Source: Acidobacteriota bacterium
GTDB taxonomy: Bacteria > Acidobacteriota > Terriglobia > Bryobacterales > JACQDG01
Assembly: GCA_016201185.1 (NCBI GenBank)
Contig: JACQDG010000016.1
Location: 1 to 8,776, forward strand
Direction: 5' to 3'
Length of the DNA stretch: 8,776 nucleotides
Each line of letters opens with the position of its first letter. Within the stretch, counting starts at the first letter, position 1. A program made the position numbers and the translations under genes. The notes under the pieces were generated by a model. That model was not told where the DNA came from and made no database searches. It was given only the letters and a program-made list of their open reading frames with translations. Shown in pieces: positions 8,192 through 8,776 of the stretch.

Positions 8192-8776
8192 CTACGGCTC
8201 GATCCAACCGCCCAGAGGCTGGAACCGCGCGTCCTTCAGTTCGCAGAGGAAGCCGGCGCGCTGCGCGTGGTGGTTGGTCTGGGAGAAAGTCACCGGCGGC
8301 AGGATTCCGCCGCTCGGCCAGTTCCGGATGGTTTCCATCGAGTTGAGGAAACTCTCGCGCGTGAGGTTTCTGCCGGCGCGGTCGAGTCCTTCGATCACCA
8401 GCTTGGCGAACACATAGCCGTAGAGCGAGTAGCGGTTGAGAGGGTGCTTCGGGTGATACTGCTCCATCAGGCGCCGGTACTCGGCAACGCCCGGCTCGAT
8501 TGAAAAGTTGGGGTCCGGGTAGTAGCAAAAGCCGATGGTCCCCTCGGCGTATCCGCCGGCGACATTGAGGTACTGTTCGTCGGTCAGCGGGCCGACCGAG
8601 ACCATGCGCACGTCGCGCCAAGCGAGTTTGGCTTTCGCCTCCATCACGCGCTTCGCCTGCGGCGGGTAGAGCGCCATGACGACGGCATCCGCCGCGGCTT
8701 CTTTCAAAGTCTGCAACTGCGGGGTGAGATCAGCGGGGCTGGGTACGCCCACCGATTGCGCACCGGCAACGGTGTA
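8192..8776 (-). CDS. ABC transporter substrate-binding protein, branched-chain amino acid type, C-terminal part (cut by right window edge)
   Basis: The minus-strand frame is open from the window edge (first residues YTVAGAQSVGVPSPADLTPQ) to TAG at 8194-8192, giving 195 residues. The GTG at 8752 is an internal codon, since coding sequence continues upstream of it. The pattern ADLTPQLQTLKEAAADAVVMALYPPQAKRVMEAKAKLAW is the lobe-2 signature of Peripla_BP_6/LivK-type proteins. It is followed by the usual GTIGFCYY.P (Y-G or F-rich) region, YSLYGYVFAKLVIEGLDRAGRNLTRESFLNSME and a C-terminal beta region. Such proteins capture amino acids, amides, urea or aromatic acids in the periplasm for a Liv-type importer; the ligand cannot be told here. 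The N-terminus, signal peptide and permease/ATPase genes lie outside the window, if present. Confidence 0.83.
   Translation of the reverse strand, partial: YTVAGAQSVGVPSPADLTPQLQTLKEAAADAVVMALYPPQAKRVMEAKAKLAWRDVRMVSVGPLTDEQYLNVAGGYAEGTIGFCYYPDPNFSIEPGVAEYRRLMEQYHPKHPLNRYSLYGYVFAKLVIEGLDRAGRNLTRESFLNSMETIRNWPSGGILPPVTFSQTNHHAQRAGFLCELKDARFQPLGGWIEP

Noticed and set aside
8177..8211. Inverted repeat GCGGT...ACCGC spanning the convergent stops as a bidirectional terminator
   Set aside because: A five-base stem with a 25-base loop and no flanking T tract is expected by chance.

Overview
The window is GC-rich bacterial DNA, gene-dense and without RNA genes, CRISPR or intact mobile elements. It holds six complete protein genes and two genes cut by the window edges. 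The mix of a Tat-type DUF1501 protein, a secreted beta-propeller lactonase, a PIN toxin and a recombinase domain with an 'LTR..ERLL.SPD.STLKGKRD' pattern suggests a soil or sediment Acidobacteriota (Terriglobia/Solibacter-like). Planctomycetota or Verrucomicrobiota remain possible. This placement is inferred from family content; there is no phylogenetic marker.

Layout. Positions 2-548 (+) hold the tail of a probable antitoxin overlapping a VapC-like PIN-domain RNase. Positions 588-2051 (+) encode a DUF1501 protein with a twin-arginine signal. Positions 2133-4523 (+) encode the oddest gene, a 796-residue protein. It joins the first part of an acyl-CoA-synthetase-type adenylation domain, cut off after its YGxTE-like motif and with its phosphate-binding loop altered, to a long basic linker. 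It ends in a tyrosine-recombinase-like segment that has lost its first catalytic Arg and stops before the HxxR box. The frame is open throughout although both halves look catalytically dead.

On the minus strand, 6908 down to 4585 is a two-gene operon with a 4-base ATGA overlap. An APC-superfamily (LAT-like) amino-acid permease comes first, followed by a compact arginine-deiminase/amidinotransferase-fold hydrolase with its catalytic residues present. Together they could import and deiminate arginine or a related guanidino compound. Divergent from them, 7013-8188 (+) encodes a signal-peptide-bearing seven-bladed lactonase of the 6-phosphogluconolactonase family. It converges, with only three bases between the stop codons, on the C-terminal part of a branched-chain-amino-acid-type ABC substrate-binding protein (8192-8776, minus) that runs off the right edge.

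The best candidate for something undescribed is the 2133-4523 fusion protein. The permease-deiminase pair is the clearest functional unit.
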